DNA from: Patiria pectinifera
Taxonomy: Eukaryota > Echinodermata > Asteroidea > Valvatida > Asterinidae
Assembly (NCBI GenBank): GCA_029964075.1
Contig: CM057149.1
Span: forward strand, 21,900,197-21,964,196
Direction: 5' to 3'
Length of the DNA: 64,000 nucleotides
In this document: in pieces, positions 36,201-51,200 of the stretch
Numbering within the stretch: the first letter of the stretch is position 1
How the letters are laid out: each line of letters begins with the position of its first letter
Program-made: the position numbers and the translations under genes
Notes under the pieces: generated by a model
Database searches by the model: none
Seen by the model: only the letters and a program-made list of their open reading frames with translations
What the model was told of the DNA's origin: nothing

Positions 36201-39200
36201 TTGCCCAAAGTGAAGATAGGACTGGTATCAAACATACTGTTAAATTAACTTGCCTGAAATGGTATTACTCGTAAGAAAACAATCATGGAACTTTGTTTAA
36301 TGAGGTGCGCCAAATGGCACAGTTGTTGACGTGCGTTAGCAACAGAATTTAGTTACGAGACCCCAAACATTGTGCCTACATTTTCTCCGTTTTCTAAAAA
36401 ATGTATATTGTCCACCAAGCTGAAAGTTCAACCAGTTCGTCGTCATGCACCTTTGTTAAGAATAGGGCTTTGCTTTGGGCTGTGGTGTCAGGAACCAGTT
36501 CCAGATTATGGAATCGGGTACCGTAACCAACTTCACAAATTACTTTGTAACTTCTCTGACAACAAAAAAGAAAGGTGGTGAAAGTCATTTGTGGGAATTT
36601 TCAACAGGAAACTCCAGGCTAGGTGGAAAAAAAACCAAAATATATTTCACATTTATGATGATTACAAAATTTGCAATGTATTGTACACACTTGTGTCTTT
36701 AGACGCACCGATTTGGAAGTATTATCGTGAAGATAATGAACAATCTCAACAATTTTTTTGAACAATCTCAACAGCAACTTCCAAGATTTGAATTTTGTAG
36801 TTGGTTTCTTTAACGGGTACCTGGGTACCCAGATTTTTTTTTTCATTTGGATACCTGGTTCCCATACTACCCATAAATGCACACCCCTAGTTAAGATTTT
36901 GAGCAAGTTTGTTGCTTCAAACGAAAACAAAATGCACCATAAGCAAATGATTTTATATATCTTTAAATATCAAACCAAATTCATGTTAATGAAAAAATCG
37001 ATGAAATTGTGGAGTCCTTGTCACCCCCTCTCCTTCTAGTGTAAAATCATCCTGGATGTTGGTGTGGAGCGGAACGACCCAAGGGTCCTTCACATCATCC
37101 AGCAGGTTAAGTTACGTATGATCAGTTACAAGCTGCACCATCCGCCGCCCAATCACACCAAGGGAAAGAAGAATAAAATGGTGAGTACTAGGGAGGATAA
37201 TGGAAGAAAGAATAAGTTTGGGAGGCTAATCATCCTTACTCACAGCTGAGAAGCTGAATTGCAAAGGACGCGGCTACAACGTGGTCGAGTGGCAGGCATG
37301 TAAAGGCGCCTTTGGCAGCCAGCCACATCGACCCATATATGACCACTGAGCACAGCCTGAGATCGAAAGTGTTTGATTTTTCCGGAGGGAAGAAAACCGG
37401 AGGCCCCGGAGAAAAACCTCGTGGCACAAGAGAGAACCAACACTCATCTCTACTCACGTATGTCATGTATGGTCCGTGGCCGGGATTCGAACCAGGGCCA
37501 CAGTGGTAAGAGGCGATTGCTTTACGCACATGCCACCCATGCCACCCATGCAGTATTAGCTTTTTACGGACATTACATTTTTACATTTACATTACATTTG
37601 TACGGACTGGACAAGGGCCATTCTAGACTAATCAATTACAGTGTCCAAGCATGCAATATAACAATGGATGCTATGATACAACAATTTTGATGAGATTTTT
37701 TTCTATTCTTCTGGGCATTGACGTGAAAATTGAGATGTGACAAAAAAAAGTGTGTTTGTGAATTTTTTTTTATTTTCAGTTTATTGCAAGTTTGCCATTT
37801 AAATGCTATGTTATGGTATGTGCCTCTCGCGAGTAGTCGTAAAAATCTCCTTATATGGAGATTGGCTGGTGCGTACTGAGCGATGTGGTTCAGAACCTGG
37901 GGTTGCCGGTGTAGTGTGAATTTAGCATTCTCAAAATATGTACTCATTGGTAGCATTGGTAGTATTGCCCATGCCTATTAGTGAAGATTGTGAAGTTCAA
38001 CCAATTAAAACGTTAACGGGAACAGATTTCAAAGGAGTCAAAATTTCATGTGACACCGGAAGAGGTGTTTAAAACCAGCCGGTCAGTGTTTTATCAGCCG
38101 ATTAAAACCACCCACATGACGGGTTCTTGGCCAATAGGAATGGGCAAACTGTCTTAGGTATTTGTGAATACAACTTTAAAAATATCAATAATCAATGTTA
38201 TCTCAGCTGTGTTTTGTTTTGGGGTTTTTTTCTTCAGAAAATTGCGAGGCCAGTCAAGGGAAGAAAGAGTCGGTCCAAGGGGGCTGACCCGCTCCTGAGG
38301 AAGCGGATCACCCAGTACGCGACCCTGGCGCAACCGGAGGGGTCGGAGACCAAAACGAGACCGGCGGGCTCGCGTATCGCCACCCACGAGGCGCTGCTCA
38401 GGAAAACGGGAAACAGTGATGGTGATGAAGACGTCAAGAAAAGTGAAAGTGAAGACATGTTGCCTGTAGAGGTATGTGGACTATAGGGGGCGCTGTTACT
38501 CAGAACTACGAGTCATGTTGGCACGGTGGCACTTTGCAGACCTTCAACATCTGTGATTCGGGTTCAATTCCCACCCGGGTGGACCTGAGGACTGTGCTAT
38601 CAGATTGATGTTATTACAAAGATACTGCCGGGTTTTTTGTTGTTGACAGGATTACAGATTATTTTGGTTCTCCGGGATTGGCGACGAGCGGAAAAACAAA
38701 TTATTAAAAATCCAAACATATCGGGCGCCCTTTCGGAAATGGTATTCGGACACGAAAGTGCTCAAACGAAATGTCGTCATTCTTTTTTACTGCCGAAGCT
38801 TATCAAATTTTGACAAGGTTCTGTTTTGTGCGCAGCAACAATGCATCGTCTGTGCAGGTGCCCTGCGCTCAAAGCGCGCACGCACAATTCATCACTGCGC
38901 AAATAATTTAGAGTATTATTTACCATTAATCTACCGGGTATTAGCAGTTACGTAATAATCAATGAGCAATAAAGTCTGTGTAATTTCACAACACTATGTA
39001 GGATTCATTAGTACTTTTCATTAATATTGATATTTTCGCCTACAGAGGCAGTACGTCCCGAAGAGGAATTTCTACGGCTTGTTGCCAAAAATGGGGAAGA
39101 CAATGGTGCTGCACAGGTTCGTGTGGTATCTTCTGTATGGGATGCCAAGGCAAAAGTCACCCAAGGCCCCTCAGTCAGGTAAAAAAAGAACACTGATCTA

Positions 39201-42200
39201 CCTTAAATGATTGTCTCAAATGTGGAATGTTTATTTTGAAAGATTCTAAGTGCATTATCATCTTTTCAAATCAAGAGCTTCTCCTACTGCCAATGTGCTA
39301 GTCTTGGTCCCAGACTTGATTTTGATTCCCTTATACAGCCGGTCCCAGACAAGTGAGGGTGCTATCAACAAGATGAATCAAATCCAGTCTTGGGAATATT
39401 GGCAACGCTACCCAGGAAATTCAGAGCATACCTCACGCGCGCTGTTTTCGAGCTAAGGCATGCACGTAAGGCTTGGTCCAAATTTCCTGGCTGGGTAGCG
39501 CTGCCAAAATTGCTAAGACTGGATTTGATTCATCCTGTTGATGAAAACCACCACTGCTTAAACTGCAATTGTCACCGGGATGGCAGCAAAATAGTAAAAG
39601 TAAACAAGTAAATCATGAGGCCATTAACAAGTACATTTCAAGTTTGGTCACAAGTAAATCACAAGTCTAGTTAAATAAAAGTAACAGGGGATTAACAATG
39701 ACAAAGGTATGTCTATGACTCAGTTTATAAGTAAATCACAAGGCCAGTCACATGTAAATCATAGGCCAGTCACAAGTAAATCACAAGGCCAGTCACAAGT
39801 AACAGGGGATTAACAAGTCTGGTGATTGACTTTGGACTGGATGACCAGTGACTGGACTTGTTAAGACTTTTGCTTGTGTGCTGCTTCTTAGCATTGCCCT
39901 TTCTTTGCCTTTTCCTAGCTGATAATATTCCAGATAGTTCGGGAAACGAAGCCATGATTATCAAGCAAGAGATTGATGAAAGTCAGCAAAGTCAAGATTC
40001 TTGGGAACTTGGTGAATCTTTGCAGGCAACATTCACTACTGGCCAGCTTCAGGATTCAAACAATTTGATTGGCCAATCCACCAACCAATCAGAGTTGACT
40101 TTCTCATCTGCTGGCCAATCAGAAAATCTGTCTGAAGTTGATAACAGTATGCAGTGTCAGACTCATGCTCAGAGGGAGACTCCCATAGGTGGACAAGAAC
40201 AGACTGCGATGTCAGTCTGCCAAGTGGAAAGCGCCATGCATCTTGCTGACCAATCAGAAGAACTGTCTGACGCAAACAGTGGAAACCAAAATCAATCAGA
40301 ATCTGCGATTGGTGGACTGAAGAGAACCGCAGGGGCAGAGGGAACCAATGGGCAATCAGCTGGTGAAAATAGACTGAGAGATTTAACCTCTGAAGGAACC
40401 AGCACTCAATCAGAACTAGCCTCAGCAGGTGATCTTTTTGCATTTATCGAGTCTGGTTATTTGCCCAAGAAGCTGACCACGTCCTTGCCAACAGATCCAG
40501 TGTCCAGCTTGGAATGTACAGCACCCAACATGGAATCTGGAATGCCCAACTTTGAATCTACAAACCCCGACTTAGAATCTGCCATGCCCAACTTGACATC
40601 TACTGTGGCCAACTTGGAACGTGATGTGCCCAATTTGGAATCTGCCTCGCCCAACTTGGAATCTGGAGCAAGCATCAGCAGTGTGAATCCTGCAAGCACA
40701 TTCCCAGTTGGGGAGGACGCTCGGAACTTATTACTGTCAAGGGCAAAGGTTTATCTGGATGTGATGGACTGGCGGCGTTTCGTCAAACCACTACCTGAGT
40801 ACAAGGACCTTCCTCATGGATGGTGCCTTCTTGGGGACCTTTTCCTGTCTATGCCCCTCGTCACATTCTGTGAAATAATTTCTCTCCGGTATATGGTAAG
40901 TTGTTTCTTCCCTTTCTGAGAAAAGCCTTGAGGGAAAGCAAGGCATAATGGCTTCAGCCCGATATCATGAAGCTGATGAGCAGAATCGTTGCTTAGTTGT
41001 GTTTAATAAAAATCTGTCGAGAGCTAGTTACAAGACTATTTGATTGCACAAATTGCCGCCTAGTTTTACTTCATTGTACAGCAAACATTAATAATCACAA
41101 TGTAAAACCACATACTGGAGATTTGATTTATTAGTGATATTTTTGATATCATGCCTCCATATATCGACAATTGGATATTTCGTTATGACTAAATAATTGC
41201 TATCGGCGATTTCGATATGACTAAATAATTGCTATCGGCGATATCAATATCAAAATGATATCGAATATTTGCATAATATTGATATATTGCCGGCGTTTAC
41301 GTGGGGTAGACACCCTGTGGGCTAGTCCTTGTTCATTTGGATATGACACACAAAACACGAAGCAAAGCGTGAAGTGACTTACTTATGCACAGACCTTCAT
41401 GGTCTTCCTGCGAGCATCAGCCTTGCTTCGGCTGAGTGTCGAAGAGTTCCTCTATTTCACTTCCCTTCGTAACAATTGGAGAGTAACTTGCATACGAAGT
41501 ACATCCCCCTTCCCCGTTCAGCTCCACACCCCAAAATAGTCTCCACATTGGCAAGACATTTCAGACCAGGTACTGCCAGGTTTCGGAAGACTTGAAGATG
41601 ATGGAAAGCCAAAAGATGTAAGGTTTGCAGTTCTTTTGAACCAGAATGATTTGAATCCCCTTGAAATTTGATAAAACCAGTACCAAAAATTGTTCTAGCT
41701 TTTCTCTGCCTGATTCATTGGCACAGATCGAGGGTCTGGAAGACTACTTGAAGGACCCGATACTGAAGCTGCTACTTATCAAGGATCTACCGGACAGGCT
41801 ACGGAATACACTCCTGGAGGAAAGACGCTACATCTACAATATGGATAGCAACGTGGATCTGTTGTGCACCCTGGGGCTAGGGGTCTACGCCCCACACTTT
41901 AACGAGAACAAAGATGTGGTGAGTTGTCAAAGGGAGCGGAGGTTGGGGGAGGGGTATTAATTTGGGGGCAGTATGGTTGAAATTGAAATATCCCTTGCAT
42001 ACCATAGTGAAGTCTATGACAAGTCAATCACAAGCCAATCACATGTCCATTACAAGTTGGTCAAAGTCCACAGTTTAATTACATGTTCATCACAAGTCCA
42101 TCACATGTCAATCACAAGTCAATCACAAGTCCATCGTACAGTGTAAGTCCATCACAAATCCATCACAAGTCCAGTCACAAGTCATTCACAAGTTTATCAC

Positions 42201-45200
42201 AAATCCATCACAAGTCCCTCAATCCATCACAAGTCCATCACAAGTCAATTACAAGTCCATCACAGGTCCTTCACATGTCCATCACAGGTTCGTCACAAGT
42301 CAATCACAAGTACATCGCAATTCAATCAAGTCCATCACAAGTCCCTCACAAGTCCATCACAAGTCCATCACAAGTCCTTCACAAGTCCATCACAAGTCCC
42401 TCACAAGTCCCTCACAAGTCCATCACAAGTCCAGTCACAAGTCCAGTCACAAGTCCAACACGAGTCAATCACAAGTACATCACAAGTCCATTACAAGGCC
42501 ACACAAGTTCTTCACAAGTCCATCACAAGTCAACCACTGGTCCGGTCACAATGAACAAGGAATGCCTTTGCCACAGCTGATATGACCAAAACTCTGGATC
42601 GCAAGTATCATAACCACCTTCCTACTTTCTCGCTGCCTCTCCTTCTCAAGTTGAGCATGTACATCTGTCGTAATGTGAGCATTGTGGACACCACGTCCAG
42701 TCAGCCTGGGTTCTACTACATATCAGACAAGTCCTACCCGATCCTCAAGTACCACCTAAGAACACTGGACGATGTGGAGAAATACTGGTTTGACTTGAAA
42801 GTCATATGTCTGGATACTCCTCTTGGTGAGTGTAGACAACACGTAGGAATAGAAGTCGGCAAAATGTGGTCACAGAAAACCCGTCACGTCAGGGTTCCAA
42901 GCCACTGTGGATATTAGGGAAAAATCTTGAAAATGAGTTTCAATTTTTCGAGTCGGGGAGAATTCAGGGAATGTTGCCAAAACACACACAAAATCTGGAC
43001 AAACTTGCGGAATTAGAGGATGAAACGGAGTGGAAGTTTTTTTTGCAAATTTCAGTGTGAATCCAATTCAATTGAGAATGTCACAATGTAATTCTAAATT
43101 GCTCATGCATGAAATTTGCTTTGCTTTTGCAAACTGGCCTTAACAGTATTGCTGGTGATTTTTTTTTTCAGTTTGTTCTGAAGAGTAGACAAATCGATTG
43201 TTTGCCAAGTAATCCCAGGAAAATAAATGTCACTCGATTAAATTTTAGTTGATTTGTACCTATAGCGAAATGCATATACATGTATGTGCAATTATTGATA
43301 TGATAGGTTTTGCAAGTAATCAGTCTTAAGTTGGATGAAAATCGGAGAGTAGATGTGTGGGTTAGCTCATATGTTCGCCTTCGCCATTGAAAGGAAAGTA
43401 GTAGCTTATGGTTTACATGTACATGTATGATTTAACAATTATTTTTACTATCTTATGATTTGTCCACACGCACAGGTTTTGTAAAAAAAAATGTCAAGGG
43501 CAAGATAATTAAAACCAAACTGACCGGCTTCGCCCGGAAAACAGACAGTTACCTAGATCCGGTGATTGAAGATGGAAGAATTCCAGGGGATGGCAAGGGG
43601 GCTGGGGGCTTCGACTCGAGTTTATATTGGTAAGTCCTTCATTTAAAAGGTAAAAATACATTATTTACTTTCGCTGTACTTTTCAGAAATGGATGGATTT
43701 GGGGGTTAGTATTTGTTGGGAAATATTGTTACACTGACCTCTTTAAAGTTTTGTGCTCATAGATGATGGAAAAACCAAGAACAAAATGCTGTTCTTGTAG
43801 TCTCGTTACCTGACCCTGTTTCAGACGAAACCAAGCAATTTATAGACATCGGGAAATGTCATGTCAAGGAACCAGACTAGCTGGCTTGCACTGTTCATGG
43901 ATGTGTAACTGATTGTAAACAGTATCTAGACTAACTACATTTGGTAAATTGGAGGCAGCATTTGAAGAAAAACATCAGTTTTTCAAATGATGGTTGTTGG
44001 AAATTGATATAAACATTCCACTTTTCTTGAAAATGATAGCACACCAGGTGCCACAATTTCACAGGATGCTTGAGACTATTATTCACTTACAGTCAAGTAA
44101 CGTATTTGATAATAGCTTGGTAGTTTTGTTTTTTGATGATTGCAAAACGTATGGGATCATTTTACAGTCATGCACTTTTCTCCCCAAATTTTGGGTGCCT
44201 GCAACCCTCTGAAAAGGGCATTAATTTTGCACACTAGTGACTCCTCTCTGCAAGAGCCAAGTAAGTTTTAGACCACAAATCAAATTGTACCCTCTCCTCA
44301 CGTCATATTCCAGTCACCTGAAGAGGAACTGGACAAGTAACGTGCTGGAGGCAGGCTACATGTGCAAGCAGAGGTACCACAACCGATTCTCAAAGGGACA
44401 GAGAAACACTTCAGAGAGACTGAGTAATCCACTGAAACCAAGGACGGTCTCGCTGTCCACCAGAAAAGGTAAGTCTCTTTATTGAACCCCAAACAGCGCC
44501 CTGTAGTTCGCCTGGCGTTAAACTTGCGAACAAGGCACTAGACCGTCATGTTTTTTCTGTCGGCACTCCCAGTATTTACTAGCATGGTGCAGTGTATCAT
44601 GTTTATTATCTGGCCTTGATGTGTCTAACGACTTGACTAATATGAGTTTGGAAGGATATTCATTTATGCGCCCTAAATGCATGTGCATTATGTTTCCATA
44701 GAGAGAGCCAATGATGGCTCACCTGTACTGCATAGGAAGCATCCATTATTAGAGCGGGGATATCTTTCTTTTGATCGGTGTGCATTTCTCTCTTGTTTTC
44801 ATAAGATTTTCATTAGAATATTAAACCCAGTGGTATAATTATAATAACTTGAAAAATGTAATATGCCAAATTATTGTTTTTCGAATAAAGAAAATAATAT
44901 GGAATATCAAACGGCCAAGGAATTAGCTTTTGACCCCTTGAGGAATGGGATTTGCTCCATCGTTTTTCAACATGTGCACGACTTTGCACAAAACATGCAA
45001 GCTGTATGGCGTAACATGAGTATTCATTAGTCTCCTGATCCTTAACCAATCAGACTGCTCTCTCCAGATCTGTTAGCACGTCCCATACGTTGTATAGAAA
45101 GCCTAGAACAGATTATTCAAGTCAGTAATTGGTATCGACCTACATGCATATTAGAGCCAAGGATGCACGAAACCTCCCCACATGTTAGTGCTATGCCGCA

Positions 45201-48200
45201 CTCTACATGATCCTGAGACGGTATGCAGGAGCTGTCCACGCTGGTAGCTAAGCGGTGAGCGGCGGGCGAACTAAACCTGGCCAATTACCAACTTGATTTC
45301 AAGTCTAGCCTGTCGGTTGCCGACTGACAAAACATCCATCATGGTATGGTAGAAATAAGTGTGATATGGTCGTTACTCCCTAAATCCTGCAGGTGTAAAA
45401 GAAAAGGTGGCCGTGGAGACCAAACTGGTGAATGTCGATGAGCACAAGGCTGGGAGAGTCGGTGGCAAAGGCTTGAAGCGCAAGAGGTCACCGAAACCTA
45501 AGAAAGAGTCGGAGGCATCGATTGCCCAAAAGAAACGCAGGGAGGAGAAGAAAAGAGCCAAGGAGGAGAAGAAACAACAGCAGAGGCAGCAACGAGCTGT
45601 GGGCATCATTACCAGGAAGGTGTTCTCTTGGACTCCTCAGGAGGACAGTGTGGTGAGCTGGGTTAACTTGGGTTGGGGTGGGTTTATGTGGACAAGCATT
45701 ACATTCACTGTGTGGACTTCCGAACAAAAGATGTCCACATTAACCAGGTAGCAACGATGTTGTGTGGACTTGCCAAAGTTGGGTTGGGTTGGATTGGGTT
45801 GGGTTCTGTTCTGTTCTGTTCTGCATTCAATGGGGGACATTGAACACTAGAGGACAATAGGGTCCCCAGTTCCCGAGAGGTCCCCAATTTGGATTCGTGT
45901 ACAGAACATATGGGAGGTCTTCCTAAAAAGTTAAAGTACAAACAAAAGATGGACAATAGGGGTTCCTGATTGCAGGCAAATACACACTTGGGTTGGTTGG
46001 GTTGGGTTATCGTTGAATTGGGATTATTATTGTTAATTATTATTGTGTGTAGGCACTGTGGCTCGCAAGCCTGAAGAAACCTGTGGAGAGAAGACAGTGA
46101 GAAGAAGTTTTAGAGGTGGATTGGGTTTGGATGTGTTGGATTCGTTACAGTTAGGTTAGGATGGGTTACATTGGATTAGGTTAGAGTGGGTTGGGGTAGA
46201 TAGGTTTAGTTGTGTGTGAATGGGTTTGGTTAGGTTTGTTTGGGATACAGTTGAATTGGGATGGATTTGGTTGTGCTGGATTGGGTTGGGTTGGTTAGGA
46301 TTTCGTTGGGTACGATTGAGGTGGGTCATTGTATTTTAAGTTTGGGTTGAGCTTGTGGTGAACTTTTGTTTGGATTGATCTGGGTTATGTTTGGTTGATT
46401 CGAGGTTTGGTTGGGCTGGGCTAGTTTGGAATGGGTAGAGTCTGGTAGAATTGAGTTTTATCCATTTCAGTTTGGATGGAAACTTGGCCTGACTTTATTA
46501 GTTTCTATCTGGTCAGCTTTGTTAGTTAGTTGCACTCCCTTGTTATTGCCTTGGCTCTGACCCTCCCTCTGGCCGGCATACGTGGGGTTTACATTTTGTT
46601 GGATTCTTTGCCACAAACCCAAGATGCTCATATTTCTTCTCCGCCGCCTCATTCCTTCACAGCTGCTGCTCTGCAAAGTGGCCTCTGAAATCCTCAACAC
46701 GGACCAGTCCTTCAAGAGCTGCATCACATGGGAGACCATCCAGCGGGTCTTTGCCAAGAAAGTCCCCGTGAGTATAAAGGAAATTGGAGTCCAGGGTCAG
46801 GGGAGAGAGTTGTCGTTAGGTCTGTTGGCTTCATGCACAAGTATTCCCTCCACACTAAGAAGCGAGAGTTGGGGGCCAATGGGAGAGACATTCTCACACA
46901 TTCCTGACGACACCTAATGATCCCAATAAAATAGTTTTATGTGGTTCACATGATGGGCGCGCAGATCAGTACACACAAGCGGCGTGACCCATCTACTGGG
47001 CTCTCAAAAGTGGTAAAAAAAACACCCTGTCATGTTGACGCACACAGCCCACAGTTCAACCATCCATCCCGTATAAAAACTTTTTTCGTCATTGACATGG
47101 CTGGGAGGTTCAATTGGTAGAGCACTAGGACGGCCACCCGCAGGTTGCAGGTTCACATGCACTCCAGTCAAAATCTTTGTTCAGCCAAAAAAAGTATTGC
47201 CGAAGTTTTAATTCTTAGGAAGCCTCTCAGAATGCGGAACGTTCTTGCTCTTTTTTTGGACACACTTTGAGGAAGTGTACCACACGTTTCGCCATTTTTT
47301 TTTTTCAATTTGTTTTAAAATCTTCTTTAATAGGATTCCGTCAATATGGAGGGTAAGGATGCGAAAGTCATCTCTACGCGCTGCTATCGCCACATGAAGA
47401 ATCCAGACTTCAGGACGAACTTTTCTGTGTGTCTAGGAGAAGTCAAAGAAGACAAGGTGAAACAAATTTTTAAAAAGGGGGAGTGTGTCTAAAAAATAAC
47501 GATAAATTTTCTTTGGTCAACCCATTATTAACTTAAAACACACATAAAAAAGAACACACTGTGCATTTAAACTTGTTCCCATGTTTTTGAAAAATGCAGG
47601 AGATTTTGGACAGCATCAAACCACTGTCGGACAGAAGTTCCATTGAGGCAGCCTCTGAAGAGTTTGAAAAGCTTTTTAATAAGCTAGAAGCCAAGTTCAG
47701 GTGAGTGAGATTTTGTCCTTCTGTTTCCAAGATTTTTTTCTGTGGAATGTATTATTTGCTGCAGTCAGCTTCTTGTATTTGAAGGCAATATACAACATTT
47801 GCAAACATCAAAAAACAAAACTAACAAATTATTAGGAAATACCTTACTGGACTGTTAGTGAATGACAGTCTAAAGCATCCTGTAGCATCATGGCACCTGG
47901 TGTGCGGTCATTTTCAAGAAAAGTGGTATTTTTGTATCGATTTCCAACGCTGAAAAAAACCTGACTATTTTTTGAAGACTGGTTCCCTGAACTTACAATT
48001 CCCTGACATCTTTAAATTGCTCTGTTTCATCTTAAGTTGCGTCAGGGAACCAGACTACAGGAACATGAATGTTTTTCTTGGTTTTCCCAACATCTACGAA
48101 CACAAAACTTCAAAAAAGTCAGTGAAACAATACTTGCTACAAAATACTAACCTCCCCAAACCATCCATTTCTGAAAATGTTGTATATTCCCTTTAATTTA

Positions 48201-51200
48201 CCTGTCAAAACAATAGTTGTTTGTTTTATTGACTGATGAAAGTTTAGAACATTAATGAAAAAGCATGAAGTGTACCCTGTGATCTATCATGACAGATTTG
48301 CCGAAGAATCCAATACCGTCCTGCCCGATGACATCACCAGTCTCCATAGCAACTACAACGTGGTGCCCATCGTTCAAACGGATCCCACCAATGCAAAGTT
48401 CTTCAAAGACGAGAACGCAACGGACTTGAAACGACTGACGCTGCACACCATTGTACTGGTGAGTACTCGTCATTATTAGGGCATTAAAATCCTGCTGAAG
48501 CCTCGTTAGGCCAAACATAAAACGTCTGGTTTCTGGAATGGAGCTTGCCCCAAAATTCGCAGCGACGCAGTTTTTTTTTCCCCATCTTTTTCTTTTTCTT
48601 CAAATGTCGGCTGATATTGCAGATGATGCTTCGATCACCTTAAAATTCTCAAAAATATCCTTCAGGGTGGAGCTGGAGGTGACCTCAGTAAGGCCATAAG
48701 GCTTGAGAAATCTGCACCCACATACATGTATGATCTCGACCAACACGAACATTCTTAGGGACTAAAAATTTGAATAGTCAGGACAAAAATCGAATTCTAT
48801 GCTAAGCCTGAAGGCGCAGAATGCTTACTTATGAGATGTAAGAAAATACAAATAAAAAAAAAAATTGTTTCTAACCAATGAAATATACAACTCTTCGGTG
48901 CAAAAATGTTCTGCTATGTGTAGCAGGTTTTTTTCACAATATGGTAAGCACAGCCATGACATGTTGAGTTTTAGTCCGAGTCCAAGGCAATAACTGGGAA
49001 CAAAAAAGACTTTGCATCCAGACTCCAACCAGTCTTCAACATAGTGTTAAAAGGCACTGGAGTTCTTAGGAGTCCACATTACATGTGACACTGGAAAGTT
49101 ATTAAGACCAGCCAGCTGGTGTTTATCAACCGTTTAAAACCGGCCACTTGACGGGCTCTCGACCAATAGGAATCGGTAAACTGTCCTAGGTATTTGGGAA
49201 TTTTCATTTATAAGTAGTTACAGTCTTCAAATAACAGTTTCTTATTCCTGCTTGGTTTATTGTCCATCCAGAGCACACTATCATCCCAAAATGCCAGTGA
49301 CTACGATGCCAGACTCGTCTTTAAGCTGTATGAGCAGTATGACAACAAGTTGCTGCACGACGTTTTCCTCTTCTGTAGGTCCACAGGAATCGTCAACCGC
49401 TGTTCGGTGAGTCCCTTATGAGTTCATGTTGTCATGCCTCTGGTCAGTATCGAACTACATAGTTTATCAGAGTTGATTGTGTCTTAATTTTCAAGCTACC
49501 GGTAAGTTTTCCTCCGGAATAACACAATGGCATCACTCTATTGGTTCGGATCGTATGACATCAAAGTACCACGTGACCATCCGGTTTCCCTGTGATCAGC
49601 CACCATTGCAGTAGGCAAGCGTTTGATTAGCAACAATATCATGCATTGTTAACTAGACAGTAGAGCTTATTTTCACTTTCATAAATTACAATGATGGTCA
49701 CTGACTGTAATGATGTTCAGTTGTCATCGTGCCGACCCAGCACTGGGTGTTGGCTCCACGTTTTTCTCACAGTTTTTGCCATCCATCACTGCTTTGTAGG
49801 CTTGCCTGCTACCTACTGCCCGTGGCACTATATGACATCAACTCAAAAACTACTGAGCCCCTCTTGCTCAAATAACAACTTATCAGTACAGAAATTCCTT
49901 AGAAATCCAGCCATACTCTTTATTTGGCCCCAAAACAGTGATAATGTGCACGAATTTATGCAATTTATGACAAATGATACCGAAAACAGTTGCACTTTTG
50001 TATACGCGCAAGTTGTGGTTCACACTCATCTTGCACATTTTCCGGTACCATTTGTCATAAATTGCATAGTTTTGTACACATTATCACTTTTTTTGGCCAA
50101 ACAAAGAGTATGGCTGGATTACTACAGAATTCTGTACCGATCAGTCGTAATTTAAACAAGATGTGCCCAGTATTTTTTGAGTTAGACAAAAAAGTATTAA
50201 GGGGGGACTTTCTTTTTTGGTTGAGTGTACAATGGCAACACTGACTTTCCGGTACCCACATATAGGCCGGGTCACGTGGGTCAGCGAGAGACCCCTATTA
50301 CCTGTCAACTTCCCTGGTGTCCAATATTTTGTGTTTGGTGGCAGTGGTACATGGGTACCAGTAGGGGAAGAGTTCTAACTCAAGATTGATTTCTCCCTGC
50401 ACTATATATCGTTAATCATAGTTCAAAATTTGGTCACAACTATTTTTAAACCATGAGTTCCATGCATGAATAAAAGAGGGCTTTTTTTACCACTTTTGAG
50501 AGCCCAGTGGGAAGGACACACTGTGCGCACGTACTGGTATGTGCGTATACTGTTAAGTACGTACAACTAATTTTATTTTGAAAGTGCACAAAGCCGTAGT
50601 GCAATTGCATTCGAATATCGTTCCCAGTGGTCTCCCCCGACTCATCCTTTCTTACAATTTAGGGGGTACTTGTGCAAAGAGCCTACGATAGTCTACTTAG
50701 GTGGACCATAGCGTGACTTTACCTCATGTACAAAGCTGACATTTGCAAGGTCCCACGGTTACCATTGTGAACTTTTCCCTCAGAAACCCAAACGAAGGAT
50801 CATGCCTTGCGTGCCCATGTCGTATCAACTCTCCATGGGTTACATCAGGCACTTCAAGGCAAAGATGCCGCATGAACTTCCAGACGAAGCGGCCAGGTGC
50901 CAGGAGAAATTACTGGAATCAGGTGAGCAAAAAGTAAAGTTTGTTCTGAGCCAAAATCACTCCATCAGGGCCGGTGTTTATCTCCAGTCTTCATGGCATG
51001 AAATGACTGAGAATATTCCTATTCCCCCTGGATGTGATGTCAATCCTTGCAGGTAATACTCCCCAGCTAATGCTGGTACTCATTTATACTTCTGGGTGGA
51101 GAGAGGCAAGTGAGAGTAAAGTGGCTTGCCCAAGGACACAATGCATGCCAAACAATAGGATTTGAACCCCTGACCCGCTGATCTTGAGTCGCAAACCCTA

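Noticed and set aside
42010..42555. CRISPR-like array of short direct repeats
   Set aside because: Units are contiguous 10-bp repeats without unique spacers, in a eukaryotic intron.
42083..42580. 165-codon Ser/Gln/His/Pro-rich open frame
   Set aside because: It is a read-through of the 10-bp tcacaagtcc minisatellite in a GTF3C1 intron; no conserved content and all frames are similarly open.
45775..46440. Interstitial telomere repeat
   Set aside because: Units are ttggg/ggttagg mixtures and not a run of the animal TTAGGG.
49691..50155. 154-codon ORF
   Set aside because: Crosses a foldback element and contains its inverted halves; no conserved motif.
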